From the NCBI RefSeq assembly GCF_004614165.1, contig NZ_SPVG01000042.1, forward strand, positions 1-64,000: 64,000 nt of DNA, in the 5' to 3' direction. Below the pieces are notes generated by a model. The model made no database searches. It saw only the letters and a list, made by a program, of their open reading frames with translations, and was not told the DNA's origin. The stretch is from Duganella callida (GTDB lineage: Bacteria; Pseudomonadota; Gammaproteobacteria; Burkholderiales; Burkholderiaceae_D). Shown in pieces: positions 25,243-36,492 of this stretch (the stretch's first letter is position 1; every line of letters begins with the position of its first letter). A program made the position numbers and the translations under genes.

Positions 25243-27162
25243 ATGAAATTTTTAAAACTGATCGCCATCCTGACCTGGCTGTTTGCCGCCGGTCTGGCGG
25301 CCGCCCAATCACCCGCCCCCGCCGCCGACGCCAAACAACTCTGGCAGTTGCTCGACTACGTCTCTGTCGATTACGGCGGCGCTGTCGCCAAGGGCGAAGT
25401 CCTGAGCCAGTCGGAATACGCCGAGATGCGGGACTTCACGGAAAACGCCGGCAAGCAGGCACGCGCCTTGCCGCCAACAGCGGCGCAGGGACAGATCATC
25501 CAGGCTGTCGACGCGGTGCGCGCCGCCGTGGCTCGCAAAGCCGATATCACCGAAGTCGCCAGGCTGGCCAAACAGGCAAACGCGCTGATCGTGACCGCCT
25601 ACGCCATTCCGCTTGCGCCAAGGTCCACGCCGGACATCACCAAAGGCGCCACCATCTATGCCGCCACCTGTGCCGCCTGCCACGGCGCCACCGGCGACGG
25701 CAACGGCCCGCTGGCCGCCAAGCTCGAGCCCAAACCGATCGCCTTCAAGGATGCCGAACGTGCCGGCGCGCGCAGTGTGATGGCGCTGTACCAGGTGATT
25801 TCGCACGGCGTCGAAGGCACCTCGATGGCCAGCTACGCCTCGCTGCCCGAAGACGACCGCTGGGCACTGGCCTTCTTCGTCGGGGGCCTGTCGCATGACG
25901 CTGCCATGCGCAAGCACGGCGAACAGTTGTGGAACGGCGGCAAAGCCAAACGGCTGTTCCCCGACCTGACTGCCATCACCACCACCACGCAGGCCGCGGC
26001 AGCCGAAACGCTGGGCGCGGACGACGCGCGCGACCTGACCGCCTACCTGCGCGCCTATCCGGGCGCGGTCGAACAAGGCAAACTGTCCGGCCTGGGCCTG
26101 TCGCGTCTGCGCCTGAAAGAAAGTCTGCAGGCGCTGCACGCCGGCGACCGCGCCAACGCCACCCGCCTGGGCCTGTCGGCCTACCTCGACGGCTTCGAGC
26201 CGATCGAACCGATGGTCAGCGCCCGCAACCCCACGTTGATGACGGCCGTGGAAGACGCCATGCTGGCCTACCGGTCCGCCGTCTCGCAGGGCGATGCGCC
26301 GAAAGCGGAAGCCGCCGCCGTCCGTCTGGAGCAGCTGTTCACGCAGGTCGACAACGTGGTCGGCGACCACAAGGCCGATCCGATGACCACCTTCGCCGGC
26401 GCCGCCACCATCCTGCTGCGCGAAGGTGTGGAAGCGCTGCTGATCGTGATCGGCATGATCGCCTTCCTGAAAAAAGCCAGGCGTCCCGACGCCCTTCGCT
26501 ACGTGCACGGCGGCTGGATCAGCGCGCTGGCGGCCGGCGCGCTGACCTGGGGCGTGGCCACCTACCTGGTCGACATCAGCGGCGCCAGCCGCGAACTGAC
26601 CGAAGGCCTGGGCGGCATCTTCGCTGCCGTGGTGCTGCTCAGCGTCGGCCTGTGGATGCACCAGAAGAGCGCCGCCGGACGCTGGCAGGCTTATTTGGAA
26701 AGCAAGCTGACCGCCATCCTGTCGCGCCGCTCGGCCTGGGGTCTGTTCGGCCTGGCCTTCGTGGCGGTATATCGCGAGGTGTTCGAAACGGTGCTGTTCT
26801 ATTCGGCCATCGCCGCCGACGGCAACAACGGCGCGCTGGCCGGCGGCTTCGTCGCCGCCGTGGTGCTGCTGGGCGTGATCGCCTGGGTGCTGCTGCGCAC
26901 CAGCGCGCGTATGCCGCTGGCGAAGTTCTTCTCGTGGACCTCGGTCCTGATCGCGGTGCTGGCGGTGGTCCTGGTCGGCAAGGGCACGGCGGCGCTGCAG
27001 GAAGCCGGCTGGCTCAGTGTCAGTCCGCTGCTGATCCCGCGCATCGACTGGCTGGGCATCAACCCGACCATCCAGACCACGCTGTCGCAGGTGGTCGTGG
27101 CGCTGGTGGCCCTGTTCGGCTTCAGCATGAACCGCGCCTCTGCCCGCAAGGCCAGGCCATGA
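25243..27162 (+). CDS. Cytochrome c-FTR1 iron permease fusion
   Basis: A 639-residue protein. A signal peptide ([17 protein letters not shown]) leads into a helical periplasmic part and a c-type cytochrome domain with the haem site CAACH (about residue 143) and an axial Met probably in GTSMASYA. The C-terminal half is an FTR1 permease with about seven membrane segments and the two Glu signatures REGVEALL and YREVFETV (the second diverges from REGxE). Such fusions combine ferrous-iron oxidation with uptake. The next gene's ATG overlaps its stop. Confidence 0.92.
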   Translation: MKFLKLIAILTWLFAAGLAAAQSPAPAADAKQLWQLLDYVSVDYGGAVAKGEVLSQSEYAEMRDFTENAGKQARALPPTAAQGQIIQAVDAVRAAVARKADITEVARLAKQANALIVTAYAIPLAPRSTPDITKGATIYAATCAACHGATGDGNGPLAAKLEPKPIAFKDAERAGARSVMALYQVISHGVEGTSMASYASLPEDDRWALAFFVGGLSHDAAMRKHGEQLWNGGKAKRLFPDLTAITTTTQAAAAETLGADDARDLTAYLRAYPGAVEQGKLSGLGLSRLRLKESLQALHAGDRANATRLGLSAYLDGFEPIEPMVSARNPTLMTAVEDAMLAYRSAVSQGDAPKAEAAAVRLEQLFTQVDNVVGDHKADPMTTFAGAATILLREGVEALLIVIGMIAFLKKARRPDALRYVHGGWISALAAGALTWGVATYLVDISGASRELTEGLGGIFAAVVLLSVGLWMHQKSAAGRWQAYLESKLTAILSRRSAWGLFGLAFVAVYREVFETVLFYSAIAADGNNGALAGGFVAAVVLLGVIAWVLLRTSARMPLAKFFSWTSVLIAVLAVVLVGKGTAALQEAGWLSVSPLLIPRIDWLGINPTIQTTLSQVVVALVALFGFSMNRASARKARP

Positions 27163-27998
27163 TGGCGCTGAAACACAGGCTGGCGGCACTGGCGCTGGGC
27201 GGCGCGGCGCTGCTGGCACACGCCGGCGAACGCATGGTCGACATCGCGCCCGGCGTCAATGGCGCCTGGGTCACGCCGGACGGCGCCTGGGATGGCCGCG
27301 CGGTGCTGATCCTGCACGGCTTTGCCGACGACATGAATGGCGCCGGCAATCTGAGCCAGCGCATGTCGGCACGGCTGGCGCGGATCGGTATCGCCTCGCT
27401 GCGCGTGAATTTCCGTGGCGAGGGTGACCGCAATCGCAGCGACATCGACTCCACGCTGGATACCCGCATCGCCGACACTGAGGCGGCATATGCCTTCCTG
27501 CGGAAGCAGCCAGGCGCGCAGCCGACGCACACGGGGGTGCTGGGCTGGAGCCTGGGGGCGACCACCGCCATCGTCACCGGCAGCCGTCATCCGCAGTGGT
27601 TCCGTAGCATGGTGCTGTGGTCCTCGCCGAGCGGCGACCAATGGGCGCGGATGATGGAGTCGCCGGTGGCGCAACAGGCGGTGCGCGATGGTGCTGCGAC
27701 CGAGGTGGTGCCGGGGTGGAAAAGCATTACCACCAAGCGGGCGTTTTACGAGAGTTTCCATGGCGTGGATCTGGACCGGCTGCTGCCGAAGTATCCGGGC
27801 GCCTTCCTGGCCATCCGCGGCAGCAAGGACTTCTTGCCGGCGCACGAGGCGGAGATGCTGAAACTGGTGCCGGGCAAGCCGGCGGAGGCGGCGCTGATCG
27901 GCGGCGCCGATCATATTTTCAACGTGTTCCAGCCCGATAGCGACGCTTCGCAGCGCGTGCTGGATCTGACGGCCGACTGGCTGGCGCGCACGCTCTAA
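27159..27998 (+). CDS. Exported alpha/beta hydrolase
   Basis: A 279-residue hydrolase with a signal peptide ([13 protein letters not shown]). The oxyanion segment is [12 protein letters not shown], the nucleophile Ser is in [10 protein letters not shown], Asp in RGSKDFLPA and His in [10 protein letters not shown]. It belongs to the S33/BAAT class, with periplasmic location inferred. The four-base overlap with the FTR1 gene implies translational coupling, so a role linked to siderophores or iron esters is conceivable but unproven. Confidence 0.87.
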   Translation: MMALKHRLAALALGGAALLAHAGERMVDIAPGVNGAWVTPDGAWDGRAVLILHGFADDMNGAGNLSQRMSARLARIGIASLRVNFRGEGDRNRSDIDSTLDTRIADTEAAYAFLRKQPGAQPTHTGVLGWSLGATTAIVTGSRHPQWFRSMVLWSSPSGDQWARMMESPVAQQAVRDGAATEVVPGWKSITTKRAFYESFHGVDLDRLLPKYPGAFLAIRGSKDFLPAHEAEMLKLVPGKPAEAALIGGADHIFNVFQPDSDASQRVLDLTADWLARTL

Positions 27999-28040
27999 TA
28001 CCTTACCCATCCATTGCGTGGCGGGTTTGCGGCGTCGCCA

Positions 28041-30383
28041 TCATCCAGGCGATTTTCTGCGGCCGTTGGCCCAGAAATGGCGGCTTTGGCCGGACTTCAG
28101 GTTGAACGGAACCACCTGGTCGCCGTAACGCACTTTGCCCGCGCCCTCGCCCGCCGTGCGGCGGATGGTGGCGGAGACCAGTTTGCCCTTGGCCCAGCTC
28201 AGATCTACCTCATAGCCGCCGCGTGCGCGCAGGCCCTTGACGGAACCGGTGCCCCATGCAGAAGGCAATGCCGGCAGCAGGTGGATTTCGCCGGTTTGCG
28301 ATTGCAGCAGCATTTCGCAGATGGCGGCGGTGGCGCCGAAATTGCCGTCGATCTGGAACGGCGGATGGGCGTCGAACATATTCGGATAAGTGCCGCCGGC
28401 ATTGTTCACTTCCGTGCCCTTGCTGCTCTGCTGAGCGGCGCGCGCGCCGGGCTTGGCCAGCTGGCCGCGCAGCATTTTGTAGGCGTGATCGCCGTCCAGC
28501 AGGCGCGCCCAATACGCGGTCTTCCACGCCATCGACCAGCCGGTGCCGGCGTCGCCGCGCGCTTCCAGCGACTTGCGCGCCGCGGCGGCCAGCGCCGGCG
28601 TTTTGGTCGGCGATATCTGACGGCCAGGGTACAGCGCGAACAGATGCGAAACGTGACGGTGCGTATCGCTTGGCGTATCGAGCACCTTGTCCTTTTTCTC
28701 TTCCATCCACTCCAGCAGTTGCCCCCAGCTGCCGATGCCCGGCGTGGCCAACCGGTCGCGCAATGCGGCGATGCGGTCGCGATACTGCGTATCGCCCAGC
28801 GCATCGGCGGCTTCCACGGTATTGTTGAACAGGTCCCAGACGATCTCCTGATCGTAGCTGACGCCATCCTCGATCGGGCCGTGTTCCGGCGACCACCCGC
28901 GCGGCGCCACCAGGCGGCCATCCGGCAGCGGCTTGAGATAATCTTCCCAGAAGGCGACCGCCTCCCGCATCAAGGGATACGCCACCGCGCGCAGATAATT
29001 TTTATCCTGCGTGTAGGCGTAATGCTCCCAGAAGTGCTGCATGTACCAGGCGTTGCCGGTCTTGTTCCAGACGTACCCCATCGCGCCGAATGGATTGGAT
29101 TCGGTGCGCACGGTCCAGCCGCGTACCGGTTTGCCTTGCGCGCCGACGAAAGTCTCTTCGCGCTGCACTGCCTCGCCGCTCAGGTCCTGTTTAGCCATCT
29201 GCACCGATTCCGGATGTGCCAAGGCCTGGGCCGCCGTATCGGCCACCAGCTTGCGGTACACCGGCGCCACGCTCTGCACAAAATCGAAAAACGGCTTGGC
29301 GTGCTCGGACAGGTTGGCCGGTTCCGCCGGCCAGTAGTTCATCTGGATGTTGATGTTGGTGTGGTAGTCCGAATTCCACGGCGGCGTCAGGCTGTTGTTC
29401 CACAAGCCCTGCAGGTTGGCCGGCAGCGCGCCGCGCGAACTGGAAATAAGCAGGTAGCGGCCGTACTGGAAGAATTGCGCCTCCAGCTCGGGATCGTTGC
29501 CCTCCTGCGTGTAAGCTTCGATGCGCTTGTCGGTCGGCAGCGCGCGACGGGCGGCGGAGGCCACGCCGAAATCCACGCTGGTGCGGCCGAACTGCGCGGC
29601 ATAGTCCTTCTCGTGCGCGACCAGCAGCTTGGGCCAGGCGCGTCTGCCGGCGGCCGCATCCACCTGCGCGGACACGCGCGGCAGCGGCGCCTCACCCTGG
29701 AATCGTCTGGCGGCATCGGCCACGTAGCTGGTGCCGGCGCCGATGATCAGCGTGATGGCGTCGCTGTCGCTGAAGGTGATGCGATTACCCTCTATCGCCA
29801 GCTTGCCGCCCTCATTCAGCACCCGCACCTGACTGGCGTAGTCCATCGCATTGCTTGATGGCTGCCGGCCTTTGCCGCGCAGCGAGCCCACCGCCGTGAT
29901 GCGATTGCCCTGGGCGCCGATCTGCGCATCGTGCATGTCGGTCAGCTCGATCGATCCGGTGTACTGGCCACGCTTATCGGCAGTCAGCCGCACCGCGATC
30001 ACCTGCGCTGGATAGCTGGCCAGCGCCTCGCGCGTGAACTTCACGCCGTTGTGGGTGTACGTCACCGTATGCAGGCTGCGCCCGATGTCCAGCCGGCGCG
30101 CATAGTCGGTGGTGCCCTGCTCGTGGCCCGGCAGGTTGATGTAGACATCGCCGAACGGCTGATACGCCCCCATCACCTTGTCGTCGCCGGTCCACAGCGT
30201 GATGTCGTTGAACTGCAGGTGCTCGCGCGCCAGCTGGCCGAACACCATGGCGCCGATGCGGCCATTGCCGATCGGGAGCGCCTCCTTTTCCCAGTCTGTC
30301 GCCGGTTGGGCGTAACGCAGGGTCAGGTCGGGCGCCGCCACGGCGCTGGCGGAGACCAGCACCAGGACGATCAATGGCTTCAT
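28041..30383 (-). CDS. GH95 alpha-L-fucosidase/galactosidase
   Basis: A 780-residue exported enzyme (signal peptide [18 protein letters not shown]). It has the GH95 layout: N-terminal beta-sandwich (about 25-260), linker, (alpha/alpha)6 barrel and C-terminal beta domain. Landmarks are [34 protein letters not shown] (Asn residues of the active site) and [17 protein letters not shown] (the catalytic-base Asp). In xyloglucan loci this family removes terminal L-fucose or L-galactose from side chains. The start overlaps the GH39 gene's stop (ATGA). It is the last gene of the locus. Confidence 0.93.
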   Translation of the reverse strand: MKPLIVLVLVSASAVAAPDLTLRYAQPATDWEKEALPIGNGRIGAMVFGQLAREHLQFNDITLWTGDDKVMGAYQPFGDVYINLPGHEQGTTDYARRLDIGRSLHTVTYTHNGVKFTREALASYPAQVIAVRLTADKRGQYTGSIELTDMHDAQIGAQGNRITAVGSLRGKGRQPSSNAMDYASQVRVLNEGGKLAIEGNRITFSDSDAITLIIGAGTSYVADAARRFQGEAPLPRVSAQVDAAAGRRAWPKLLVAHEKDYAAQFGRTSVDFGVASAARRALPTDKRIEAYTQEGNDPELEAQFFQYGRYLLISSSRGALPANLQGLWNNSLTPPWNSDYHTNINIQMNYWPAEPANLSEHAKPFFDFVQSVAPVYRKLVADTAAQALAHPESVQMAKQDLSGEAVQREETFVGAQGKPVRGWTVRTESNPFGAMGYVWNKTGNAWYMQHFWEHYAYTQDKNYLRAVAYPLMREAVAFWEDYLKPLPDGRLVAPRGWSPEHGPIEDGVSYDQEIVWDLFNNTVEAADALGDTQYRDRIAALRDRLATPGIGSWGQLLEWMEEKKDKVLDTPSDTHRHVSHLFALYPGRQISPTKTPALAAAARKSLEARGDAGTGWSMAWKTAYWARLLDGDHAYKMLRGQLAKPGARAAQQSSKGTEVNNAGGTYPNMFDAHPPFQIDGNFGATAAICEMLLQSQTGEIHLLPALPSAWGTGSVKGLRARGGYEVDLSWAKGKLVSATIRRTAGEGAGKVRYGDQVVPFNLKSGQSRHFWANGRRKSPG

Positions 30384-31927
30384 TGCGGCGCGATCTTCAC
30401 CAGCACGATGTCGTTGACGCGCATCCTGACCTTGACACTGGCCGCGCCGGACGCCGGCACACGCACCGTGGTGGTTTCTGGACGGTCCATGGTCAGCGCC
30501 TGCAGGCGCTCGACCTGCCTGGGTGACAGCACCTTGGGCGAGCCCATTTTCAGATAGGCGGTATGCGCGTCGTTGGCCTCGAATCCGGTGCGGTAAACCT
30601 TGACCGCATAGGCGCCGGGCTTCAGACCTTTCAGGTCGATGCTGACCGGCTGACTGTCGCGCGTCGGCTGCACGGTGGTGTAGAAACCGCGATTGCTGCG
30701 GCCCTGGCGTGGCGTCTGGAAGTCCCATGCCAGCACCTGCACGCCGCTGCCGTCCTTGGCCGCGTAGCTTTGCGCATCGGCCGTCTTCACCGCCGTGTCG
30801 CCCAGCTGGTTCAGGTACTTGTACGCGAACCAGGAAGGCTTGCGTATGCCCTGCGGATTCATCAGACCGAAGCCGCCTTCGAACGGCGCGGTCGGCGGAC
30901 CGGGTTCCTCGAACAAATCGGTGTAGGTCCAGTAACTCATGCCCTGCGCCACGCCCTCGGTGGCTTTCAGCTTGCTGAGGATGTAGGGCGCGCTGATGTA
31001 GGAATCATGCACCGGATCGCGCGGCGTGTAGCTGGTGCTCCACTCGGTGAAGTACAGCGGCATGTCGAGGTGGCCGGCCAGCGCCATCTCCTTGCGCACC
31101 TTGCGCACGTCGCCGATGATGGCGTCGGGCGATGCGGACAGCTTGGTGTCCTCCTTGCCGTTTTCGTCGAGGAAGCCGCCATCCACGCCGTAAGTATGGG
31201 TGGTGACGAAGTCCACCGCCGCGCCGGACTGTCTGGTATGCGCCAGGAACTCCGGCACCCATGCCGCGCCGGCCGTCGCCGGCCCGCCCACGCGCAGCGC
31301 CGGATCGATCGCCTTGATGGTGCGCGAGGTGATGTCGAACAGCTCGAAATACGCCTTCTGGTCCGCCTTCTCCCAGAAACCATCCAGGTTAGGCTCGTTC
31401 CACACTTCGAAGAACCAGCTGCGCACCTCCTCCTTGCCATAGCGCTCCTGCACGTGGCGGATGAAGGCGTCGATCAGCCCCGCCCATTTCTTCGGATCGG
31501 GGTGCGAGGTATTGCCCTTCCAGTAGAAGATGCTCAGGTCCGACGAACGCATCGCCAGCGGCGTGAAGCCCAGTTCCACGAACGGCTTGATGCCGATCTT
31601 GAGCAGATGGTCGTACAGGTAATCGAGCCTGGTCCAGTCGTAGACCGGCTTGCCGTCCACTTCCTTGTAGGTGCCCAGCACGTCGTGGAAGATGGCGTGG
31701 AAGCGGATGTAGCGAAATCCCAGTTCGTCCTTGGCGGTCTTCAGCTGCGCCAGGCTGTCGTCGCGTATCAGCGTGCCCGGATAGTCGGAGCCCACCGACA
31801 GATCGGCGAAACGGTCGCGCGGCGTGCCGGCGGCCGCCGCATCCACGGCGATATGGCGCACATCGGCCGGCGCTGCCACCGCCGCCGCGCCCAGCGCAAA
31901 CAGTACTGCTGCAGTCAAAATCTTCAT
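30380..31927 (-). CDS. GH39 glycosidase (beta-xylosidase type)
   Basis: A 515-residue exported enzyme (signal peptide ending VAAP). The GH39 (beta/alpha)8 barrel carries the acid/base Glu178 in [12 protein letters not shown] and the nucleophile Glu295 in YFTEWSTSY, both of clan GH-A. A C-terminal beta-sandwich follows (about 400-515). GH39 beta-xylosidases act on xylose-capped ends, so here it may trim xylose-containing or arabinoxylosyl side groups. It sits one base after the GH31 gene and overlaps the GH95 gene, inside one polycistronic unit. Confidence 0.93.
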   Translation of the reverse strand: MKILTAAVLFALGAAAVAAPADVRHIAVDAAAAGTPRDRFADLSVGSDYPGTLIRDDSLAQLKTAKDELGFRYIRFHAIFHDVLGTYKEVDGKPVYDWTRLDYLYDHLLKIGIKPFVELGFTPLAMRSSDLSIFYWKGNTSHPDPKKWAGLIDAFIRHVQERYGKEEVRSWFFEVWNEPNLDGFWEKADQKAYFELFDITSRTIKAIDPALRVGGPATAGAAWVPEFLAHTRQSGAAVDFVTTHTYGVDGGFLDENGKEDTKLSASPDAIIGDVRKVRKEMALAGHLDMPLYFTEWSTSYTPRDPVHDSYISAPYILSKLKATEGVAQGMSYWTYTDLFEEPGPPTAPFEGGFGLMNPQGIRKPSWFAYKYLNQLGDTAVKTADAQSYAAKDGSGVQVLAWDFQTPRQGRSNRGFYTTVQPTRDSQPVSIDLKGLKPGAYAVKVYRTGFEANDAHTAYLKMGSPKVLSPRQVERLQALTMDRPETTTVRVPASGAASVKVRMRVNDIVLVKIAPQ

Positions 31928-31928
31928 A

Positions 31929-34799
31929 TCAACGCTTTACAGTGATCGCTTTACCCTCATAGCTGACAGTCTTGTCGGCCACGTCGAAATTGTCGGTGGT
32001 CGAAACGCCCGGCTTGATGAAGCGCACCTTGAACTGGCGCTTGGCCACCATGCCCTTGTACTGGCCGCTGCGTTCGCCGATGGTCACCACGCCCGTCTTG
32101 TCGTTGTAGCTGAACGGGATGCGCGACGCTTCGCCGCGCAGATAACCATTGCTGACGCCATCGTCCTCGTACAGGCTGAATTTGCCGTCCGCGCCGGTGT
32201 ACACCACCAGCGTGATTGGCGCCTCCGGCTTTTCGTCCACGTACTGCGTCACCGGTCCCATCGGCACGATGGCGCCGGCCTTCACCAGCACCGGCATGCG
32301 GGTCTCCGGCGCCTTGACGGTCGCCGTGGTGCCGCCCTTGTGCAGCTCACCGGTATACAGATCGTACCAGTTTGCGCCCTTGGGCATGTAAACGCTGCGT
32401 TCACGCGCGCCGTAGACGTACACCGGCGCCACCAGCATGTTGTGGCCGAACAGGTACTGGTCCTTGATGTCCTTGACCGCTTCATCGTTCGGGAAGTCCA
32501 TCACCAGCCCGCGCATGATGGCGCCGGATTCGTAATGGATGTCGGCGGCGGCCGAGTAAATATACGGCATCAGACGGTAACGCAACTGGTCGTACCAGAC
32601 CATCGATTCGCGCATCGGCGAGCCGGCCGGCGAAATCTCGTGGATCTCGCGCTTGACCACCTCGCCGTGCGAGCGGAACAGCGGCGAGAAGGCGCCGAAC
32701 TGGAACCAGCGCAAATTCAGCTCGCGCCATTCCTTCAGGTCTTCCGGATTGCCCTGCTTGATGCCGGTGCTGCGGTTCTCCTGCGCCGAGCCGACATCGC
32801 CGACCTGGAAGCGCGTCTCCTGCGCATAGCCGCCGATGTCGTGCGTCCAGTTCGGAATGCCGGACATGGAGATGCTCACGCCCGCCGAAATCTGGTCGTA
32901 CAGATTGTTCCAGCGGCTGGCCGTGTCGCCGCTCCACACCGCGGTGGCGTTACGCTGGATGCCGGCGAACCCGGAGCGCGACAGGATGAACTGGCGCTTC
33001 TCCGGCTGGTCCTTGTGCAGGTGCGAGTAGAAGCCTTCCGTATGCACCAGGCTATACGGATTGAAGGTGATTTCGCCGCCGCCATAGATGGTCGGCCCGA
33101 TCAGCTTCTTGAAATCGGCTGGACGCGTGTTCGACAGCACATCCGGCTCGGTATTGTCCATCCACCAGGCGTCGAAGCCCATGTCCACCAGTTTCGGCTT
33201 CATCTGGCGGTAATAGATGTCGCGCGCTTCCGGCGCATACGGATCGTAGTGCGAGTTCTTGTAGCCCGGGCCGACCCAGTCCAGCGCGCCATTTTCGACG
33301 TTTTTGGTCCACATGTGGCCCTTGGCCGCCAGCTCCTTATAGTTGTCGGTGTTCGAGTAGAACTTGCCCCAGATCGAAATCATGATGCGCGCGTTCGACT
33401 TGTGCACCTCGTCCACCATCGCCTGCGGATTGGGGAAGCGCGCCTTGTCGAAGTCGTGCGAGCCCCACTGGTCCTGCGGCCAGTAGAACCAGTCCTGCAC
33501 CATGTTATCGACCGGCCAGCCCTGCTTGCGGTACTCGCGCAGCACGCCCAGCAACTGCTCCTGCGTCTCGTAGCGCTGGCGCGACTGCCAGAAGCCGTAA
33601 GCCCACTTCGGCATCATCGGCGCCTGGCCGGTCAGGTGGCGATAGCCGCCGATGACGTTGTCGATGCTGTCGCCGCTGATCACGTAGTAGTTGATGGCCT
33701 GCGCGACTTCGGACGAGAAGGTCAGCGAATGGCGCTCGGCATCCGGCAACGGGTCGTTGTGGGTGATGGCGATCATGCCGCCGCTCGGTTTCCACTCGAC
33801 CAGCAGCCTGACCGGCTTGTCGGCCTCGAACTTCTGCTCGAAGTTGTGATACCACGGATTCCAGCCCTGGCGCCACACGTCCATGACTTCCTTGCCATCG
33901 ACGGTCAGTTTGGCGTAGTCCGACGCATACAGCTGCATCTTGTGCACGCCGTTCTTCGGCGAGGTCATGGTGCCTTCCCATACCACCTTGAGATTCGCGG
34001 CTTTCGGATCGACTTCCTTCGGCCAGTTTTCTGCGACGTCCTTCAGGTATTGATAGGCGATGTCCTTTTCCTGGCGGGTGAACACCAGCTTGTCGCCGAT
34101 GTAGTAGCGCGCGGTCAGGCCGCCGGCCTTGCCGTCGGCGTCGGCCAGCTTCAGGTCGCGGCTCAGCCACGCATACGGTTTGGCGTCGCCGAAGCGCGAG
34201 ATCGCGTTGTTATCCCACAGGACGCCGTAGTTTTTATCGGAGACAACGAACGGCACGGCAATCGCCATGTTGTGCTGCATGAGCAGCACGTCTTCGCCGT
34301 TGAGGTTCATCTGGTGATTCTGATGCTGCCCCAGGCCGTAGAAGGCGTCCCTGGTGCCGTAGTTGAAGCCCTGCTTCACCGCCAGGAACGGCTTGCCGTC
34401 GATATCGACCGGCGCCATACTCTCCGCTTCCTGCGTCAGGAAGGCCTTGCCGGCGGCGTTAAAGAACTGCACCTGGCCGGTGGCCAGCGACACCGCCACC
34501 GAAATCTTTTTGGCCTTGAGCGTGACCTTGTCCTTGCCCGCCGCGGCGACGCTGAAGTTACCGCTAACAGGCGCGGCCACGGTCATCAGCGAGGGATTCA
34601 GCGGCTTGCCCGCCTGGTCCAGCTTGACCACGTGGATGATGTTGTCGCCCATGACTTCCAGGCGCACTTCCCTGGCGGCGCCGCTGTCGGGCTTGACCAC
34701 CACGCCGGTGGCAGTCTTTTCGAACGTGCCGGCCATGGCATGGCCGGTCACCATCGCGGCCATGCAGGAGGCCGCGTAAGCGATGGTTGTAATGCGCAT
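31929..34799 (-). CDS. GH31 alpha-xylosidase with PA14 insert
   Basis: A 956-residue exported enzyme. After the signal peptide come the GH31 N-terminal beta-sandwich, a PA14 domain inserted at about residues 225-375 (KVVWEGTMTSPKNGVHKMQLYASDYAKLTVDG region), and the (beta/alpha)8 barrel. The nucleophile is Asp548 in WWMDNTEPD and the acid/base is Asp625 in WSGDTASRW. A PA14-bearing GH31 is characteristic of alpha-xylosidases that take xyloglucan oligosaccharides (as in Cellvibrio Xyl31A), releasing the non-reducing-end xylose. It is the third enzyme after the TonB receptor gene in this operon. Confidence 0.94.
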   Translation of the reverse strand: MRITTIAYAASCMAAMVTGHAMAGTFEKTATGVVVKPDSGAAREVRLEVMGDNIIHVVKLDQAGKPLNPSLMTVAAPVSGNFSVAAAGKDKVTLKAKKISVAVSLATGQVQFFNAAGKAFLTQEAESMAPVDIDGKPFLAVKQGFNYGTRDAFYGLGQHQNHQMNLNGEDVLLMQHNMAIAVPFVVSDKNYGVLWDNNAISRFGDAKPYAWLSRDLKLADADGKAGGLTARYYIGDKLVFTRQEKDIAYQYLKDVAENWPKEVDPKAANLKVVWEGTMTSPKNGVHKMQLYASDYAKLTVDGKEVMDVWRQGWNPWYHNFEQKFEADKPVRLLVEWKPSGGMIAITHNDPLPDAERHSLTFSSEVAQAINYYVISGDSIDNVIGGYRHLTGQAPMMPKWAYGFWQSRQRYETQEQLLGVLREYRKQGWPVDNMVQDWFYWPQDQWGSHDFDKARFPNPQAMVDEVHKSNARIMISIWGKFYSNTDNYKELAAKGHMWTKNVENGALDWVGPGYKNSHYDPYAPEARDIYYRQMKPKLVDMGFDAWWMDNTEPDVLSNTRPADFKKLIGPTIYGGGEITFNPYSLVHTEGFYSHLHKDQPEKRQFILSRSGFAGIQRNATAVWSGDTASRWNNLYDQISAGVSISMSGIPNWTHDIGGYAQETRFQVGDVGSAQENRSTGIKQGNPEDLKEWRELNLRWFQFGAFSPLFRSHGEVVKREIHEISPAGSPMRESMVWYDQLRYRLMPYIYSAAADIHYESGAIMRGLVMDFPNDEAVKDIKDQYLFGHNMLVAPVYVYGARERSVYMPKGANWYDLYTGELHKGGTTATVKAPETRMPVLVKAGAIVPMGPVTQYVDEKPEAPITLVVYTGADGKFSLYEDDGVSNGYLRGEASRIPFSYNDKTGVVTIGERSGQYKGMVAKRQFKVRFIKPGVSTTDNFDVADKTVSYEGKAITVKR

Positions 34800-34815
34800 C
34801 TTGTCTCCGAATTTT

Positions 34816-36471
34816 TTAATAAGTACCGAGTTTAACCTTCAACACGACCGGATTGCCGGTCAGGTTGAGGCCATAGTCGGTCTGGTCGCCGTTCCAGTTG
34901 CGTTCCATGATCCACTTGCCGGCAGCGTCGTAGTGCCCTTCTTCCACGCGCGCCCACATCGACGGCTTGCCTTCGGCGTGATCGATCTTCACGCGCGCGC
35001 GCTGGCCGATGATGATGAATTCATTTTCCGCGATCTGCGCGATGGCGACACCGCCGTTGGGGATCTCGGTGCCGGCCGGTACGTCCTTGATGTTCTTGAA
35101 GTATTCGCGTTCGCCGAACTGCCACTCGCGGAACGAAATGGTAGCCTTCCAGCCCTTCATGTCGATGTGCTGCGGCTGGCGGTCGTCGCCCTCGGCCACG
35201 CCGTAGGTGCGGCCTTCGAAGGCCCATCTGGCCCACTGGCGGTCCATGCCGCGGAACACGGCGTAGATTTTGCCGAACGGTTCCACCATGGTCTTGTCGG
35301 TGGCCTTGTGGCCGAGCGGGAAATTGCTGTAGTCGGCGTAATCGATGCCGAACGGCGAGAAGCCGATCGCGCCCTTGCCCAGCACCAGATAGGTGTAGCG
35401 CACGTATTCGGCGGCATTGCTCATCTCCGGCACCATCAGCGGATTGTCCTGGCGCTGGAACAGGCGCACCGTGTTGACGAACTTTTTCCAGTCCGGGCTG
35501 TACACGTCGGGAGCGGCGAAATCGATGTGCGGCGCGGCGGCGCGGTAGATGTCGATCACGTCGTAGGTCGGGCCGCCGCTGGCGAAGTTCTCCTTCCAAG
35601 GCTTGACCGGATCTTCGGTCGAGTCGCGCAGGGCGTTATTCACGTACATCGGCAGGTTGTAGACGGCGCGGCCGGCCTTGGCGATTTCCTCGATATAGCT
35701 GGCGATCGACCAGGCGTGGAAGTATTCGTCGGCATAGTCGCCATAAACTTCCTTCCAGCTGCCGGTTTTGGCCAGCGCCACCGGCGATTTTTTATGATCC
35801 AGCACCGCCTGCGGCACCGGCTTGTTGAACAGCGCCTCGGCTTTGGGCGAACGGTCGCGCGCAAAGCCGTAGGTGCCGACTTCGTTCTCGACCTGCATCA
35901 TGATCACGGTGCGCTGCGACTCGTCGATCTTCTTGATGTGGGCCATCAGCGCGACGAAGGCCTTCTTGTCGGCCTTGAGCGTCTCCTCGCCCTGCGGCGA
36001 CAGGCAGTAGATCGGTTTGCCATTCTGGTCCAGCATGCGCGGGAAGCGCGCGTTGTCGAACTTGACCCATTCAGGGGTGTAGCTCGGACCGGTGTTCTTC
36101 CAGGTGCCGAACCACAGCAGCACCAGTCTGACCTTGTTCTTGCGCGCTTCCGCCAACAGCGCATCGACGTAGCTGAAATCGAACTTGCCTTCCACCGGCT
36201 CGATCTGTTCCCAGGCGACCGGAATTTCGAGGGTGTTGGCGTTCATGTCCTTGATGGCCGCGAACACCTTGTTCAGGGCCAGCGGATAGTTACTGGAATT
36301 CTGCGCCTGTCCGCCCAGGATGGTGAAGGGCGCGCCGTCCACCATCAGGGCGAAACGGCCGTCTTTCTGCACGATCTGCGGCATGTCGGGCGAACCCGCG
36401 GCGGCCGCCGCGCCAGCTGCGGCCATCATCATGGTGAGGGAGGAAACCAGCTGGCGGGCGGTGTGCTTCAT
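34816..36471 (-). CDS. GH35 beta-galactosidase
   Basis: A 551-residue exported enzyme (signal peptide rich in Ala, about 1-25). The GH35 barrel has the acid/base Glu197 in MQVENEVGTYG and the nucleophile Glu349 in LMVPEMSNAAEY. A C-terminal DUF5597-like beta domain (about 390-545) follows. It removes galactose from the L side chains of xyloglucan so that the alpha-xylosidase can proceed. It lies 16 bases before the GH31 gene and 21 after the TonB receptor. Confidence 0.93.
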   Translation of the reverse strand: MKHTARQLVSSLTMMMAAAGAAAAAGSPDMPQIVQKDGRFALMVDGAPFTILGGQAQNSSNYPLALNKVFAAIKDMNANTLEIPVAWEQIEPVEGKFDFSYVDALLAEARKNKVRLVLLWFGTWKNTGPSYTPEWVKFDNARFPRMLDQNGKPIYCLSPQGEETLKADKKAFVALMAHIKKIDESQRTVIMMQVENEVGTYGFARDRSPKAEALFNKPVPQAVLDHKKSPVALAKTGSWKEVYGDYADEYFHAWSIASYIEEIAKAGRAVYNLPMYVNNALRDSTEDPVKPWKENFASGGPTYDVIDIYRAAAPHIDFAAPDVYSPDWKKFVNTVRLFQRQDNPLMVPEMSNAAEYVRYTYLVLGKGAIGFSPFGIDYADYSNFPLGHKATDKTMVEPFGKIYAVFRGMDRQWARWAFEGRTYGVAEGDDRQPQHIDMKGWKATISFREWQFGEREYFKNIKDVPAGTEIPNGGVAIAQIAENEFIIIGQRARVKIDHAEGKPSMWARVEEGHYDAAGKWIMERNWNGDQTDYGLNLTGNPVVLKVKLGTY

Positions 36472-36492
36472 CTAGTCTGAGCCTTTCTCGAA

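Noticed and set aside
31824..34835. 1003-codon plus-strand frame opposite the GH31 gene
   Set aside because: His/Val/Arg-rich composition typical of an antisense shadow in GC-rich DNA; GH31 on the other strand is certain.
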